Origin: JAEULH01 sp034382075
GTDB lineage: Bacteria > Pseudomonadota > Alphaproteobacteria > Rhodospirillales > Defluviicoccaceae
NCBI GenBank assembly: GCA_034382075.1
Contig: JAXMOZ010000004.1
Coordinates: 1 to 64,000 of the forward strand
Direction of reading: 5' to 3'
DNA length: 64,000 nt
This document shows, piece after piece, positions 38,514 to 46,012 of the stretch (within the stretch, counting starts at the first letter, position 1; every line of letters starts with the position of its first letter). Both the position numbers and the translations under genes were made by a program. The notes beneath the pieces are model-generated. The model made no database searches, was not told the DNA's origin, and saw only the letters and a list, made by a program, of their open reading frames with translations.

Positions 38514-39052
38514 TGATGGCCTGGGCGGCGACGGATCCGTCGGCCGCGGCGGAGCACGCGCACCAGCCGTTCTATCTCACCGGCGAGTTCTGGGTTGCCG
38601 TCGGCTTCATCCTCTTCGTCCTTCTGGTTGGACGCACCGCCTACCGGGTCGTCACCGCCGCCCTGGACGAACGGGCGCAGCGGATCAAGGATCAGGTCGA
38701 GGAGGCCACCCGCCTCGCCGAGGAGGCGCAGCAGCTGCTTGCCACCTACGAGCGCAAGCAGCGCGACGCCGCCGCCGAGGCCGAGACCGTCGTCGAGATG
38801 GCGAGGCGCGAAGCCGATCGGCTGGCGGATCAGGCGGCGAAGGACCTGGAGCGGTCGGTGCAGCGGCGCGAGGCGCTGGCGCTCGAGCGTATTGCCCAGG
38901 CCGAGAGCTCGGCGGTGGCCGAGGTTCGGGCCAAGGCAACCGAGATCGCGCTGGAGGCGACCCGGCGGCTGCTGGTCGAGCGCGTGAGTGGCGCCCGCGC
39001 CGGTGCGCTGATCGACGCCGCCATCAAGGAGCTGCCGAAGCGGCTGAATTAA
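38513..39052 (+). CDS. atpF: F0 ATP synthase subunit b
   Basis: Peripheral stalk subunit b, 179 residues: one span (FWVAVGFILFVLLVGRTAY) and a long Ala/Glu/Arg helix. The ATG at 38513 overlaps the b' stop (ATGA) and has AGGGGG upstream. It is the last gene of the F0 operon. The F1 genes atpHAGDC do not follow, in keeping with the split ATP synthase operons of many alphaproteobacteria. Confidence 0.94.
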   Translation: MMAWAATDPSAAAEHAHQPFYLTGEFWVAVGFILFVLLVGRTAYRVVTAALDERAQRIKDQVEEATRLAEEAQQLLATYERKQRDAAAEAETVVEMARREADRLADQAAKDLERSVQRREALALERIAQAESSAVAEVRAKATEIALEATRRLLVERVSGARAGALIDAAIKELPKRLN

Positions 39053-39085
39053 AGCGGCTTGCGATCAAGGCAATCAGAAAACAGG

Positions 39086-39173
39086 GTCGCCATTGCGAGG
39101 CGGCAGAAGCCGACGAAGCAATCCAGTGAATGTTGCACTGGATCGCCACGCCGCTCCGCGGCTCGCGATGACG
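39086..39173. repeat. Second intergenic repeat family, full copy
   Basis: The left half starts near TCGCCATTGCGAGG and contains GACGAAGCAATCCAGTG; the right half is CACTGGATCGCCACGCCG running to CTCGCGATGACG. CAGTG and CACTG close the hairpin. The element resembles the CGTCATTGCGAG...AATGACG repeats spread through many alphaproteobacterial genomes. The right half recurs inverted at 40650-40681. Confidence 0.7.
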
Positions 39174-39264
39174 AAGTGTTGTTTCTGGCGGGTCAACCTG
39201 ATGACAATCCGCTTAAGCCGCCTCTCCTCCCGTTGATTTCGCTCGTCGAATGCGGACGGCGTGT

Positions 39265-39291
39265 ATGGCCACGACAAGCGCGGCCATGACG
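39265..39291. repeat. Half copy of the dispersed palindromic repeat
   Basis: ATGGCCACGACAAGCGCGGC followed by CATGACG matches the right-hand hairpin of the repeats at 3184 and 40503. Confidence 0.55.
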
Positions 39292-39460
39292 GCTCCAGGA
39301 GGAGGACTCATTCCAGCCAAGCCCGCACGTGTTGCAGGCATCCATGAACGCGGCGCCGCGCACTGTTGCCGGCTACTACCGTCCATGCCGGCTGCAACGG
39401 CCTTGACCCCTCCCTGCGCGGCGCCCAGGCTGTGTCCGTAGCATTCGGGGGAACCTGGCG

Positions 39461-39658
39461 ATGAGCGGTTGGGGCTGTCCGTACGAGCTGCACGGGCAAT
39501 GTCAGCGGGTTCCGGGGCGAGCCTGCGATCCCGGGATGAAGGGCTGCATCCTCTTCGGCCGCTTCACCTTCTCCACCGAGGCGAAGAACCGGCCGCCGAA
39601 GCCGCCCCGCCGCGTGCCCGGCACGCCGGCGGTTCGTCCGTCCGGCGGCAAGCCTTGA
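39461..39658 (+). CDS. Small four-cysteine protein upstream of queC
   Basis: The product has 65 residues with cysteines at 6, 14, 22 and 29 in the pattern GCPYELHGQC...RACDPGMKGCILFGRF, followed by a basic Pro-rich tail. The regular spacing suggests a zinc or iron-sulfur site. It lies 25 bases upstream of queC on the same strand and is probably co-transcribed. GGGGGAAC precedes the ATG. I do not recognise the family; a role linked to 7-deazaguanine synthesis is only suggested by position. Confidence 0.6.
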   Translation: MSGWGCPYELHGQCQRVPGRACDPGMKGCILFGRFTFSTEAKNRPPKPPRRVPGTPAVRPSGGKP

Positions 39659-39683
39659 GCTTCCAAGCGATCCCGTCCGGACC

Positions 39684-40400
39684 ATGAGCCAGGAGCCGCC
39701 CGCCGGCGACGCCGCCATCGTGCTGTTTTCCGGCGGCCAGGACTCGACGACCTGCCTCGCCTGGGCGCTGGAGCGCTTCGAGCGGGTGGAGACCATCGCC
39801 TTCGACTACCGCCAGCGCCACGGCATCGAGCTCGAATGCCGCAAGAGCGTGCTGGCCGAGTTCCGCCACCGCTTCCCCCCGTGGACCGCGCGGCTCGGCG
39901 AGCACCACCTGGTCGACCTGGGCGTGCTGGCGGAGATCAGCGAGACGGCGCTCACCGGCGACGGCGAAATCCGCCTCGGCGAGAAGGGCCTGCCCACCAC
40001 CTTCGTTCCCGGGCGCAACATCCTGTTTCTCACCATGGCCGCCGCGGTCGGCTACCGCCGCGGCCTACGCCACCTCGTCGCCGGCGTCTGCGAGACCGAC
40101 TACTCCGGCTATCCCGACTGCCGCGACGACACCATCAAGGCGACCCAGTTGGCGCTCAACCTCGGCATGGACGCCCGCTTCGTCGTCCACACGCCGTTGA
40201 TGTGGCTGGACAAGGCCGCGACCTGGCGGCTGGCCGAGAGCCTGGGCGGGGCGGCGCTGCTCGAGATCGTCCGCGAGCACACCCACACCTGCTACCTGGG
40301 CGAACGCTCGCTCCGCCACGACTGGGGGTATGGCTGCGGCGCCTGCCCGGCCTGCACGCTCCGGGCGGAGGGGTATAGGCGGTACCGGCGCGGCGCGTGA
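39684..40400 (+). CDS. queC: 7-cyano-7-deazaguanine synthase QueC
   Basis: ATP-dependent conversion of CDG to preQ0 in queuosine synthesis, 238 residues. The PP-loop is LFSGGQDSTTCL near residue 15. VPGRNILFLTMAAAVGYR and CETDYSGYPDCRDD are QueC motifs. The C-terminal zinc site has four cysteines (C in HTHTCYLG, then GYGCGACPAC). queD, queE and queF are not nearby. Confidence 0.96.
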   Translation: MSQEPPAGDAAIVLFSGGQDSTTCLAWALERFERVETIAFDYRQRHGIELECRKSVLAEFRHRFPPWTARLGEHHLVDLGVLAEISETALTGDGEIRLGEKGLPTTFVPGRNILFLTMAAAVGYRRGLRHLVAGVCETDYSGYPDCRDDTIKATQLALNLGMDARFVVHTPLMWLDKAATWRLAESLGGAALLEIVREHTHTCYLGERSLRHDWGYGCGACPACTLRAEGYRRYRRGA

Positions 40401-40502
40401 GCCGTAAGAAGTCTTGTTCATAAGAGTGACGAGAGCGACCTGTGCGTAGATAATGCGGCAGAACTCGCGAGCAGCATCGTCAATATCTCTGCGTTTATTC
40501 AT

Positions 40503-40569
40503 CGTCACCCCCGGACTTGTTCCGGGGGGTCTCGAAGGCTGGATTGCCGTAACAAGTACGGCCATGACG
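40503..40569. repeat. Dispersed intergenic palindromic repeat, copy 2
   Basis: CGTCACCCCCGGACTTGTTC opens the first hairpin and GCCGTAACAAGTACGGC forms the second, closing with CATGACG. It is 67 bases, with the same orientation as the copies at 3184 and 63239. Confidence 0.8.
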
Positions 40570-40649
40570 TTGAAGAAATGAATACAAGCATCCAGGCGCT
40601 ACAGGTTGTCTGATTTGCCCGAGGTCATTTAACTCTATACATCCACAGG

Positions 40650-40681
40650 CGTCATCGCGAGCCGCGGAGCGGCGTGGCGAT
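40650..40681. repeat. Half copy of the second repeat family, inverted
   Basis: The 32 bases starting CGTCATCGCGAGCCGCGG are the exact reverse complement of 39142-39173. A single half unit is present. Confidence 0.7.
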
Positions 40682-40801
40682 GTAGGATAGCCGGAGGCGT
40701 ATCCCGCCAAGCATTCGCGGGTCCGGCTTCGCCTCGACCCGCCCTACGGCTTCGTCGGCTTCGCGGCAACGACGGTATTGTCGAAGGTGCCGGGCCGGCG
40801 A

Positions 40802-41245
40802 CTACTCGTCCCGGTGGGTGCGCTCCATCCGCTCGTGGCGCTCCTGCGCCTCGAGGCTCAAGGTGGCGATGGGGCGGGCCTCCAGCCTGGAGATGCTGAT
40901 CGGCTCGTGGGTTTCCTCGCAGTAGCCGTAGACCCCGGCCTCGATCCGCTCCAGGGCCTCGTCGATCTTGGCGATCAGCTTGCGCGCCCGGTCGCGGGTG
41001 CGGAGCTCCAGGGCGCGAGCGGCTTCGGCGGAGGCGCGGTCGGCAATGTCGGCCTCGTCCAGGCCGCCCTCCTGCAGATGGTGCAGGGTTTCCGACGATT
41101 CGTTGAGGAGTTCGTTGCGCCATGCCAGGAGCTTGTGGCGGAAGTAGTCGCGCATCAGCGGGTTCATGAACGGCTCGGACTCGGTCGGCCGGTAGTCCGG
41201 CGGCACCGTGACCGACGTCTCGGACCGGCTGGATGCTTCCTGCAC
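40802..41245 (-). CDS. dksA: DksA/TraR-type transcription factor
   Basis: RNA polymerase secondary-channel protein that works with ppGpp. It has 147 residues from a GTG. The coiled-coil domain includes RDYFRHKLLAWRNELL and DEADIADRASAEAARALELRTRDR, with the acidic tip (DEADIADRAS). The zinc finger is of the alphaproteobacterial kind: one cysteine remains (YGYCEETHEPI) where E. coli DksA has four. It is separated from fliX by 90 bases on the same strand. Confidence 0.93.
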   Translation of the reverse strand: MQEASSRSETSVTVPPDYRPTESEPFMNPLMRDYFRHKLLAWRNELLNESSETLHHLQEGGLDEADIADRASAEAARALELRTRDRARKLIAKIDEALERIEAGVYGYCEETHEPISISRLEARPIATLSLEAQERHERMERTHRDE

Positions 41246-41335
41246 CTTCTCACAACCTAAATGAACCCTGTCGGCGCCGGGACTATAGGTGTGAAGACTA
41301 ATACTCGCAAGCGGTAAGTTTCCGGTGCAAACCCC

Positions 41336-41821
41336 TCAAGCCCCTGAAGAGAAACGGGAAACAGGTTCGGGGCCGGGAACGGGCGACGGCCCGTTGCGAT
41401 TCGCGCGGTGAAACTTGGCGAGCTCGACGGCGCAGCGGAGCTCGATCTCGGCGATGACCGCGTCGAGGCGCGGCTCGCCCAGCCGGGCGGAGCGGGCGGC
41501 CAGGGCGTCGGCGATCGCCCGCAGGCGGGCCGGCGGGACGGCGCCGCAAAGCAGGGCGAGGCGCAGCTCGTCCAACCGGTCGAGCAGGCCCGTGCCATGG
41601 CGGACCGCCTCGGCGCGCCCGCCGGCGGGCTCTGGCCCGGGCGCTTCCTGAAGCAGCAGCAGTGCAGAGGGGCAGACGAAGGTAGTCGCGCCCGGGGCCT
41701 CCGGGGGAGCCTCGGCCTCGCTCTCCAAGGTGAAGCGGCTGCCATCGGCGCGGACGGCGCCCTTGCGGCGAGGGGACGCGGTGGCGGCGGGGCGCGGGGC
41801 GTTGGTGACGAGGATCGGCAT
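41336..41821 (-). CDS. fliX: Flagellar assembly regulator FliX
   Basis: Alphaproteobacterial trans-acting factor that, in Caulobacter, couples early flagellar assembly to FlbD and sigma-54 dependent class III/IV genes. It has 161 residues. The conserved C-terminal half reads GLLDRLDELRLALLCG ... RLGEPRLDAVIAEIELRCAV ELAK; the N-terminal half is Ala/Pro-rich and variable. GGAAGGAA precedes the ATG. It is divergent from flgE, whose promoter looks sigma-54 type, which matches FliX biology. Confidence 0.85.
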   Translation of the reverse strand: MPILVTNAPRPAATASPRRKGAVRADGSRFTLESEAEAPPEAPGATTFVCPSALLLLQEAPGPEPAGGRAEAVRHGTGLLDRLDELRLALLCGAVPPARLRAIADALAARSARLGEPRLDAVIAEIELRCAVELAKFHRANRNGPSPVPGPEPVSRFSSGA

Positions 41822-41872
41822 CCGGTTCCTTCCGCCGGCAAAGCGGGGATCTCGCCGGCAGTCTTCCCGGAG

Positions 41873-41895
41873 CGGCTTAAGATGCGCTTAAGCCG
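41873..41895. promoter_or_regulatory. Perfect 9-bp inverted repeat between fliX and flgE
   Basis: CGGCTTAAG (41873-41881), five bases, then CTTAAGCCG (41887-41895). It lies 52 bases upstream of the fliX start and about 100 bases upstream of the flgE sigma-54 site. This could be an operator or enhancer site, for instance for an FlbD-like activator, although it does not match the Caulobacter ftr consensus I know. Confidence 0.5.
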
Positions 41896-41992
41896 GAGCC
41901 GACCCGGCAGAGCTTGCCGGGCAAGGATGGCCGCAACCGCCACCGGCTCCGCGGCACCCTGCCGCCTTGCGCGGGTTTCCTGGCCCTATCCG

Positions 41993-42009
41993 TTGGCCCG
42001 GCCCTTGCT
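41993..42009 (+). promoter_or_regulatory. Sigma-54 promoter of flgE
   Basis: TTGGCCCG, four bases, then TTGCT. This matches the -24/-12 consensus TTGGCACG-N4-TTGCT with a single change, and the invariant GG (41995) and GC (42007) are exactly 12 bases apart. Transcription would start near 42020, about 45 bases before the flgE ATG. Confidence 0.75.
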
Positions 42010-42063
42010 CGGGGCCACGCGCCGGCGCCGCCAGCCGTGGCGCATGCTTCAGGGGGATCGGCC

Positions 42064-43368
42064 ATGAGCACGTTCGGAGCCTTTCAGTCGAGTGTCCTCG
42101 GCATGATCAGCCAAAGCCATGCCATGGGCGTGATCGGCGCCAACATCGCCAATGTCGCCACGACCGGGTTCAAGCGCACCGACGCCCACTTCGAGACCCT
42201 GCTCGGGCGCACCTTCGCCAGCCAGCCCGGAACGCCCGACCTCGGCGGGCCGCTGACCAGCCAGTCGGATCTCGGTGGCGTCGCCGCAAAGGATTATGCC
42301 CGGGTGTCGCTGCAGGGCGAGCTCGCGGCGAGCGGAGGCGACTACGACATCGCCATCAACGGCCCCGGCTTCTTCGTCTTCGAGGACGGCCCGGTCGGGT
42401 CGGGGCGCAGGGTCTATGGCCGCGACGGCGCCTTCGCCAGCCGGGTCGGCGAGCCGGTGACGGCGAGCCTCGGCGACGGCACGACCGCCACGAGCACCGA
42501 AACCTTCCTCGTCGACGGCAACGGCCGGTACGTGCTGGGCTGGCCGGCCGCGGCCGGCGATGCGCCGGGAGCTGCGAGCGCCGCCGGCCTCGGGCCGATC
42601 CGCATCGACCCGTACGCCTTCATCACCCCGTTCGCGCCGACCAGCGCGGTCGGCCTCGGGCTCAATTTGCCGGCGCTTGCCGCCGCCGGCAGCCGCGAGG
42701 CCTACAGCATCGACGTGTTCGACAGCGCCGGTCGGGCCCGCCCCATCGAGCTCGGCTTCACCAAGACCGGCACCAATGCCTGGGCGCTGGATGCCATCGG
42801 CGCCCCCGGGGATGCGCTGACGCTGGGGCCGGCGCCGCTCGCGCCCTTGAGCTTCGACGCCATGGGCCAGGCGGTGGGCGGCGCCGCTTTCGCCGTCTCC
42901 GTCGCCCACCCCGGCGGTGCAAGCTCGGCGTTCAGCCTCGACCTTAGCGCCTTCACCCAGGTGGCCGGGCCGCTGGCGCCGTTGTCCTTTGCCCGCGACG
43001 GCCACGAGGCCGGCATCCTCGACACCATTGCCTTCGACGCCGCCGGCACGGTCATGGGCACCTTCACCAACGGCCACGCCCGTCCGCTCTACCGGCTGGC
43101 CCTGGCCGACTTCGCCAACCCCGACGGGCTCATGGCGCTCAGCGGCAACGTCTATGCCGAGAGCGAGGCCTCAGGCGCGCCCGCATTGGGCGCCGCCGGC
43201 GATCCCGGCCTCGGTTCGGTGGTGGCCGGGGCGCTGGAGCGCTCCAACGTCGATCTGCCGCGCGAGTTCACCAGGATGCTGGTGACGCAGAAGGCCTACA
43301 ACGCTTCGGCAACGGCGTTTCGCACCACCGACGAAATGACCACCATCGCCCGCGACCTGAAGCGGTGA
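42064..43368 (+). CDS. flgE: Flagellar hook protein FlgE
   Basis: Hook structural protein, 434 residues. The N-terminal rod/hook signature shows ANIANVATTGFKRTDAHFETLL; the D1 part has GDYDIAINGPGFFVFE. The middle domain is Ala/Gly-rich and variable. The C-terminal FlgE/FlgG motif is ERSNVDLPREFTRMLVTQKAYNAS spread over the last 60 residues. It is exported by the flagellar type III system. No other structural flagellar genes lie in the window, so it is separate from the main cluster or marks a dispersed flagellar set. Confidence 0.93.
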   Translation: MSTFGAFQSSVLGMISQSHAMGVIGANIANVATTGFKRTDAHFETLLGRTFASQPGTPDLGGPLTSQSDLGGVAAKDYARVSLQGELAASGGDYDIAINGPGFFVFEDGPVGSGRRVYGRDGAFASRVGEPVTASLGDGTTATSTETFLVDGNGRYVLGWPAAAGDAPGAASAAGLGPIRIDPYAFITPFAPTSAVGLGLNLPALAAAGSREAYSIDVFDSAGRARPIELGFTKTGTNAWALDAIGAPGDALTLGPAPLAPLSFDAMGQAVGGAAFAVSVAHPGGASSAFSLDLSAFTQVAGPLAPLSFARDGHEAGILDTIAFDAAGTVMGTFTNGHARPLYRLALADFANPDGLMALSGNVYAESEASGAPALGAAGDPGLGSVVAGALERSNVDLPREFTRMLVTQKAYNASATAFRTTDEMTTIARDLKR

Positions 43369-43426
43369 CGCCGGCCTCGGCCGCCTCTACGCTGCGCCCG
43401 ACGGTGTTCCCCTGCAGGTCTGGCCG

Positions 43427-43774
43427 ATGAAGACCCTGTCGTTTCCCCTGTTGGCGCTCGCCTCGGCCGCGCTCGCCGCCGGCGCCGCCATGGCCGCGCG
43501 TCTCTGGCTGCTGGAGGTGCCGGCGATCGGCTGGCGCTGCGCCGAAAGCGGTCCGCCCGGATGGTGCGGGCTCTATGCGGGCCTCGGCTGGCTGCTCAGG
43601 AGCCAGGTCTTCGGCTGGGCCGCGGCGGCCCTGGCCGCCTTCGCCCTGTTCGCCTCAAGCCGAACCGCGGTCCTGGCGGCCGTTGCCGCCGGCGCCATGC
43701 CGCTGGTCCTCTACAACGCCCAGCTCGGCGCCGCCGCCGTCCTGCTCGCGGCACTGCGAGCCGTCCGGCTGTAG
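43427..43774 (+). CDS. Small membrane protein of unknown function
   Basis: The product has 115 residues and three or four predicted spans (LALASAALAAGAAMAARLWLL; VFGWAAAALAAFALFA; TAVLAAVAAGAMPLVLYN). One cysteine pair (RCAESGPPGWCG) lies in the first loop. The family is not recognised. Its last 120 bases overlap, tail to tail, the end of the GH17-like gene on the other strand. Confidence 0.6.
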   Translation: MKTLSFPLLALASAALAAGAAMAARLWLLEVPAIGWRCAESGPPGWCGLYAGLGWLLRSQVFGWAAAALAAFALFASSRTAVLAAVAAGAMPLVLYNAQLGAAAVLLAALRAVRL

Positions 43775-45469
43775 CGGCCGCGGCCACAGCTCGCCGAGCG
43801 GAATGGCCACTGCGGCCAACGTCACGCCGGCCCAAGCCAGCGCCTGGCTGTTACCTGGACCCTCGACGGCCAGGACCGTTATTGCCCCGGCCAAAGCGAT
43901 CAAGGCCAGCGCCGCTTCCTCGCGGAGACCGTTCCCACCTCTCCCCGGTCGCCGTTGGAGCCACGCCAGCGCCAGGAAGCACGCCACCGGCGGCGCGTAC
44001 GTGGCGGTCGGAAAATCCCGGTAGCGGCCATCGAAGGCGAGGCAGAGCGACGTCGCGGCGATACCAAACAGCGTCACCAGCCTGAGCCAGCCGAGCGCAT
44101 CGGCCGGGGTGACCGCCCCGCGCAGCCGCCGCGCGCGGACACGCTGGATCAGCGGCAAGGCCGGGGTCGGCACGACCGGCGCGCCGGTGAGGAGGATCTG
44201 GCCGGCGAGGGCCACGCTCGCGGCGGCGATGGCGAGCCCGGCCAAGCCGAGCGCCCAGTCGAGGAGACCGAGGCTGCTCGCGGCAACGTCGAGGCTGGCC
44301 AGCACGAGTGAACAGGCGGCTGCCGGCGCGGCCGTGGCCAGGATGACCCAGCTCCGCCGCCGGAGTGGCGTTCGCCGAACCGCGGCCCAGAGGATCGGCA
44401 GCAGCGCCAGCGCCGCGCTGGCGCCCGCTCCCGCGAGCCAGCGGGGTTCCGCCGAGACCGGCCCGCTCAGCGGGAACTTGGGCCGCCGCTCCGCGTCCAG
44501 CACCCCCCAGAAGCCACCCACCGTACCCTCCAGTCGACGCTTCCACGGCTGGTCGATGCCCTCCATCAGGTTGATGGCCAGCCCGTCGCGGGCCGCCATG
44601 ACCAGCATCTCGCGGACGAACCGGGCCTGGTCGAGCGGGCTGGGTAGTGCCTGCTCGCGCATCCGCCCGCGGCTCGGCCAGCCGACCTCGCCGACCAGGA
44701 TCGGCTTCCCCGGAAAAGCGCGGCCCATCCTCTCCGCCACCTCGGCGACATGGACGACGGCGGCGTCGGCCGCCACCGGCCGATCCTCCCAGTAGGGCAG
44801 GATGTGGATGGTGACGACGTCGACGGCGTCCGCCACCTCCGGGTGCTGGAGCCAGAACTCCCAGACGTCGGCGTAGCTGACCGGCGCCTCGACCGCCGCC
44901 GCAACCTCGCTGATCGCCGCGATCAGCCGGTCGGGGGGCATCTCCCGGCGCAGCAGCACCTCGTTGCCGACGATGACCCCCCTTACCGTCTGCGGGTGCG
45001 TATTGGCCAAGGCGATGACCGCGGCGATCTCCTCGGCGTTGCGCGCCGCGTCGCGGCTCAGCCAGGCGCCCAGCAGGACGTGGAGGCCGAGGCTCTCTGC
45101 GATCTGTGGCACCTGCGCCAGGCCCTGATCGATGGAATAGATCCTGACGCAGCCGGTCAGGCGCGAGAGGATGCGCAAGTCGGCCTCGATCTGCTCCCGG
45201 GGGACGACCAGCGTCTCGTCGAAGGGCGACTGCGTGCCCTGGAAGGGGGCGTAAGAGACACACGGCAGGGTCGGCGCAGGGGCGTCGACCAGGGCGACCG
45301 CGCGGCCGCGCCACGTCCAGAAGCCGACGCAGAGACCGATGGCGACGAGCGCGGCAACCGTTGCTGGCAAGGTGCGCCGGCGCGCCGGGCGATCGGCGGC
45401 TAGAGCCAGGTCGCGGCGATCGCCAGAAGCTCGGCGAGGATGCCGATGGCGATCAGCAGTTCCGGCCAC
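43655..45469 (-). CDS. GH17-like glucan hydrolase/synthase with membrane tail
   Basis: Glycoside hydrolase family 17-like protein, up to 604 residues. After one N-terminal span (LPATVAALVAIGLCVGFW) comes a TIM-barrel with CVRIYSIDQG, VIVGNEVLLRREM (the NEV acid/base motif), VTIHILPYWEDR, and PILVGEVGWPS with the nucleophile Glu. The C-terminal 250 residues hold about eight spans. Related proteins act in beta-1,3 or cyclic beta-glucan metabolism. The GTG at 45469 is the longest start, but residues 1-24 look like a shadow of a 30-codon frame; a TTG at 45370 is a reasonable alternative start. Confidence 0.8.
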   Translation of the reverse strand: MAGTADRHRHPRRASGDRRDLALAADRPARRRTLPATVAALVAIGLCVGFWTWRGRAVALVDAPAPTLPCVSYAPFQGTQSPFDETLVVPREQIEADLRILSRLTGCVRIYSIDQGLAQVPQIAESLGLHVLLGAWLSRDAARNAEEIAAVIALANTHPQTVRGVIVGNEVLLRREMPPDRLIAAISEVAAAVEAPVSYADVWEFWLQHPEVADAVDVVTIHILPYWEDRPVAADAAVVHVAEVAERMGRAFPGKPILVGEVGWPSRGRMREQALPSPLDQARFVREMLVMAARDGLAINLMEGIDQPWKRRLEGTVGGFWGVLDAERRPKFPLSGPVSAEPRWLAGAGASAALALLPILWAAVRRTPLRRRSWVILATAAPAAACSLVLASLDVAASSLGLLDWALGLAGLAIAAASVALAGQILLTGAPVVPTPALPLIQRVRARRLRGAVTPADALGWLRLVTLFGIAATSLCLAFDGRYRDFPTATYAPPVACFLALAWLQRRPGRGGNGLREEAALALIALAGAITVLAVEGPGNSQALAWAGVTLAAVAIPLGELWPRPLQPDGSQCREQDGGGAELGVVEDQRHGAGGNGRQDRGSA

Positions 45470-45492
45470 TTTTCCTCGAGAAACGGCAGCAT
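45400..45492 (-). CDS. Possible 30-residue membrane microprotein
   Basis: ATG at 45490-45492, stop at 45400. The product begins MLPFLEEKWPELL and continues as one hydrophobic helix ending IAATWL. It overlaps the extreme 5' end of the GH17-like frame in another frame. The charged-then-hydrophobic pattern looks like real coding sequence. It may be a separate microprotein, or the true N-terminus of the enzyme displaced by a frameshift. The evidence is thin. Confidence 0.35.
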   Translation of the reverse strand: MLPFLEEKWPELLIAIGILAELLAIAATWL

Positions 45493-45686
45493 CCGCGGAT
45501 TTCCGGTCCCCTCCACCGCACGACCCGGCCGTGAGCGAGAACCTCAGGCAAGGCCCTCCTACTATGAACTACAGAGTGATGAAGCACCAGATGGAGCGGC
45601 TGCGCGATGGGAGGTATGCAACATATGCTAGGAGGCGGGGACGGGCCGAGCACCGAGGCTGTCCGAGGCTGGCGCTCGGCGGAGAG

Positions 45687-45965
45687 CTACCCCTTCGCCT
45701 TCAGGCCCTCGACGTCGGCCAAAGCCGCGTCCACCAGATTGAGGAGCAGGCCCGGTTCGCCCATCCCGACGACGAGGACGCGGATGGCGCGCAGGCGCAC
45801 TTCCAGGTCGCTGAGGTCGTTGGCGCGGATGGTGAGCGCCCGGTCCAACAGGCTGGCGATGCGGCACTCCAGGTTCGGCCGCTCCGCCGAGCCGGCCTGG
45901 GCGAGCGCGTCGAGCGTCGCATCGAGGTCGCGCTGCGCCGTCACCAGATCGCTTTGCGAAGCCAC
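45687..45965 (-). CDS. Small alpha-helical protein of unknown function
   Basis: The gene encodes 92 residues from a GTG at 45963-45965 with a very strong ribosome site (AAGGAGGG, 6 bases upstream, preceded by a second AGGAGG). The product is helical and leucine-rich (VTAQRDLDATLDALAQAG; LSDLEVRLRAIRVLVVGMG). No membrane span. It lies 47 bases after luxR on the same strand and may be co-transcribed with it. No family recognised. Confidence 0.7.
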   Translation of the reverse strand: MASQSDLVTAQRDLDATLDALAQAGSAERPNLECRIASLLDRALTIRANDLSDLEVRLRAIRVLVVGMGEPGLLLNLVDAALADVEGLKAKG

Positions 45966-46012
45966 GCAGGTCCCTCCTTTCCTCCTGCCCCGCCGATGGT
46001 TCGGCGCCTGCC

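Larger units (their letters stand above)
39053..39460. other. Gap between atpF and the 65-residue gene
   Basis: About 400 bases without a credible gene. It holds a hairpin repeat at 39086-39173 and half of the dispersed palindromic repeat at 39265-39291. The rest shows no recognised signal. Confidence 0.55.
40401..40801. other. Repeat-filled gap between queC and dksA
   Basis: About 400 bases between convergent genes. It contains the dispersed palindromic repeat (40503-40569) and a half copy of the second repeat family (40650-40681). No coding frame here looks real. Confidence 0.6.

Noticed and set aside
36530..39052. Missing F1 genes as a sign of a defective ATP synthase
   Set aside because: Separate F0 and F1 operons are usual in many alphaproteobacteria, so the F1 genes are expected elsewhere.
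40802..41245. Loss of zinc-finger cysteines in DksA as a defect
   Set aside because: A single-cysteine finger is normal in alphaproteobacterial DksA.
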